Assembly (NCBI GenBank): GCA_003150315.1
Contig: QAML01000091.1
Coordinates: 1 to 64,000 of the forward strand
Direction: 5' to 3'
Length of the DNA: 64,000 bases
Source: Prevotellaceae bacterium
GTDB taxonomy: Bacteria; Bacteroidota; Bacteroidia; Bacteroidales; Bacteroidaceae
In this document: piece after piece, positions 63,797 through 64,000 of the stretch
Position numbering within the stretch: the stretch's first letter is position 1
Layout: each line of letters opens with the position of its first letter
The notes under the pieces: generated by a model
Databases searched by the model: none
Told to the model about the DNA's origin: nothing
The model's input: the letters and a program-made list of their open reading frames with translations, nothing else
Program-made: the position numbers and the translations under genes

Positions 63797-64000
63797 TTAT
63801 CGGGTAAGCTCGTCAAAAACAACCTGCATGCCCTTAGTTGCCGTGGTTTCGAGAAAACGTATGCGCGGAGAATTTGAAATCTTAACAGTCTTGGGGTCAA
63901 TTACATATATGGGCGCGGTGCGCGGTACATAGTTAATAAGCCCCGCAGCGGGATATACGTTGAGCGATGTGCCTATTACAATGAATATGTCGGCATTGCG
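63797..64000 (-). CDS. Sirtuin (NAD-dependent protein deacylase), 3' end only
   Basis: The gene is cut by the window edge; 67 C-terminal residues and the stop (63797-63799) are present. The frame reads NADIFIVIGTSLNVYPAAGL and later APIYVIDP. GTSLxVxPAxxL is the conserved NAD-binding segment of SIR2/CobB proteins. The short C-terminus after it (ending FDELTR) fits bacterial CobB-type deacylases. The missing part with the catalytic His and Zn-binding region should lie beyond 64000. Confidence 0.88.
   Translation of the reverse strand, partial: RNADIFIVIGTSLNVYPAAGLINYVPRTAPIYVIDPKTVKISNSPRIRFLETTATKGMQVVFDELTR

Noticed and set aside
63694-63900. Minus-strand ORF of 68 codons near the window end
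   Set aside because: It is in another frame from the sirtuin 3' end, whose conserved NAD-binding motif decides the true frame.

Overview
The window is a 64 kb stretch of a Bacteroidota chromosome, most likely order Bacteroidales. This rests on the promoter style (repeated TAnnTTTG -7 boxes, no Shine-Dalgarno pattern), an ECF sigma/FecR/TonB receptor cassette, RNase HI with a viroplasmin domain, DUF5722 and GHL10 secreted proteins, and type IX-like C-terminal tails. I see no prophage, transposase, integrase, CRISPR array or rRNA operon. One tRNA (Gln, TTG) is present.

Layout. 0.2-4.5 kb: a full-length P-type ATPase that has lost its catalytic motifs, a HAD phosphatase and RibF. 4.8-8.5 kb: sigma factor, anti-sigma factor and outer-membrane receptor. 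8.8-13.4 kb (minus): LeuS, YitT and a fucosyltransferase-like enzyme. 13.7-15.1 kb: Amt. 15.8-30.1 kb (minus): large secreted proteins, an oxidoreductase/isomerase pair, SPFH/NfeD, a barrel protein and a DEAD-box helicase. 30.4-36.7 kb (plus): mnmG, apt, uvrC, dtd, a MazG-like gene and deoC, the last with a His/Cys-rich extension. 37-44 kb: polyprenyl synthase, polA, tRNA-Gln, a TonB-domain protein and a secreted C1 peptidase. 44.2-63.3 kb (all plus): trmH-like, queG, greA, HIT, nucleoside gate protein, flippase, argS, rnhA, ABC exporter, sulfatase-fold transferase, then a GHL10/propeller/amidase operon. The minus-strand 3' end of a sirtuin gene closes the window.

Two larger signals stand out. 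First, a family of about 85-150 bp composite palindromic elements (called CPE here, my label) occurs 12 times (copies A-L), always between genes. Every convergent gene pair in the window has one (5 of 5) and no divergent pair does (0 of 4). The asymmetric core of the element is found in both orientations relative to its outer flanks, about half and half. Second, the 43.86-44.21 kb gap looks like a chromosomal replication origin: AT-rich, with a cluster of DnaA-box-like sites, at a point where gene orientation becomes uniformly plus and hand-counted G/C skew changes sign. Two parS-like sites lie 12-14 kb to the left around mnmG.

Most housekeeping genes are recognisable from motifs. Functions given for the secreted proteins and the sulfatase-fold transferase are family-level only.
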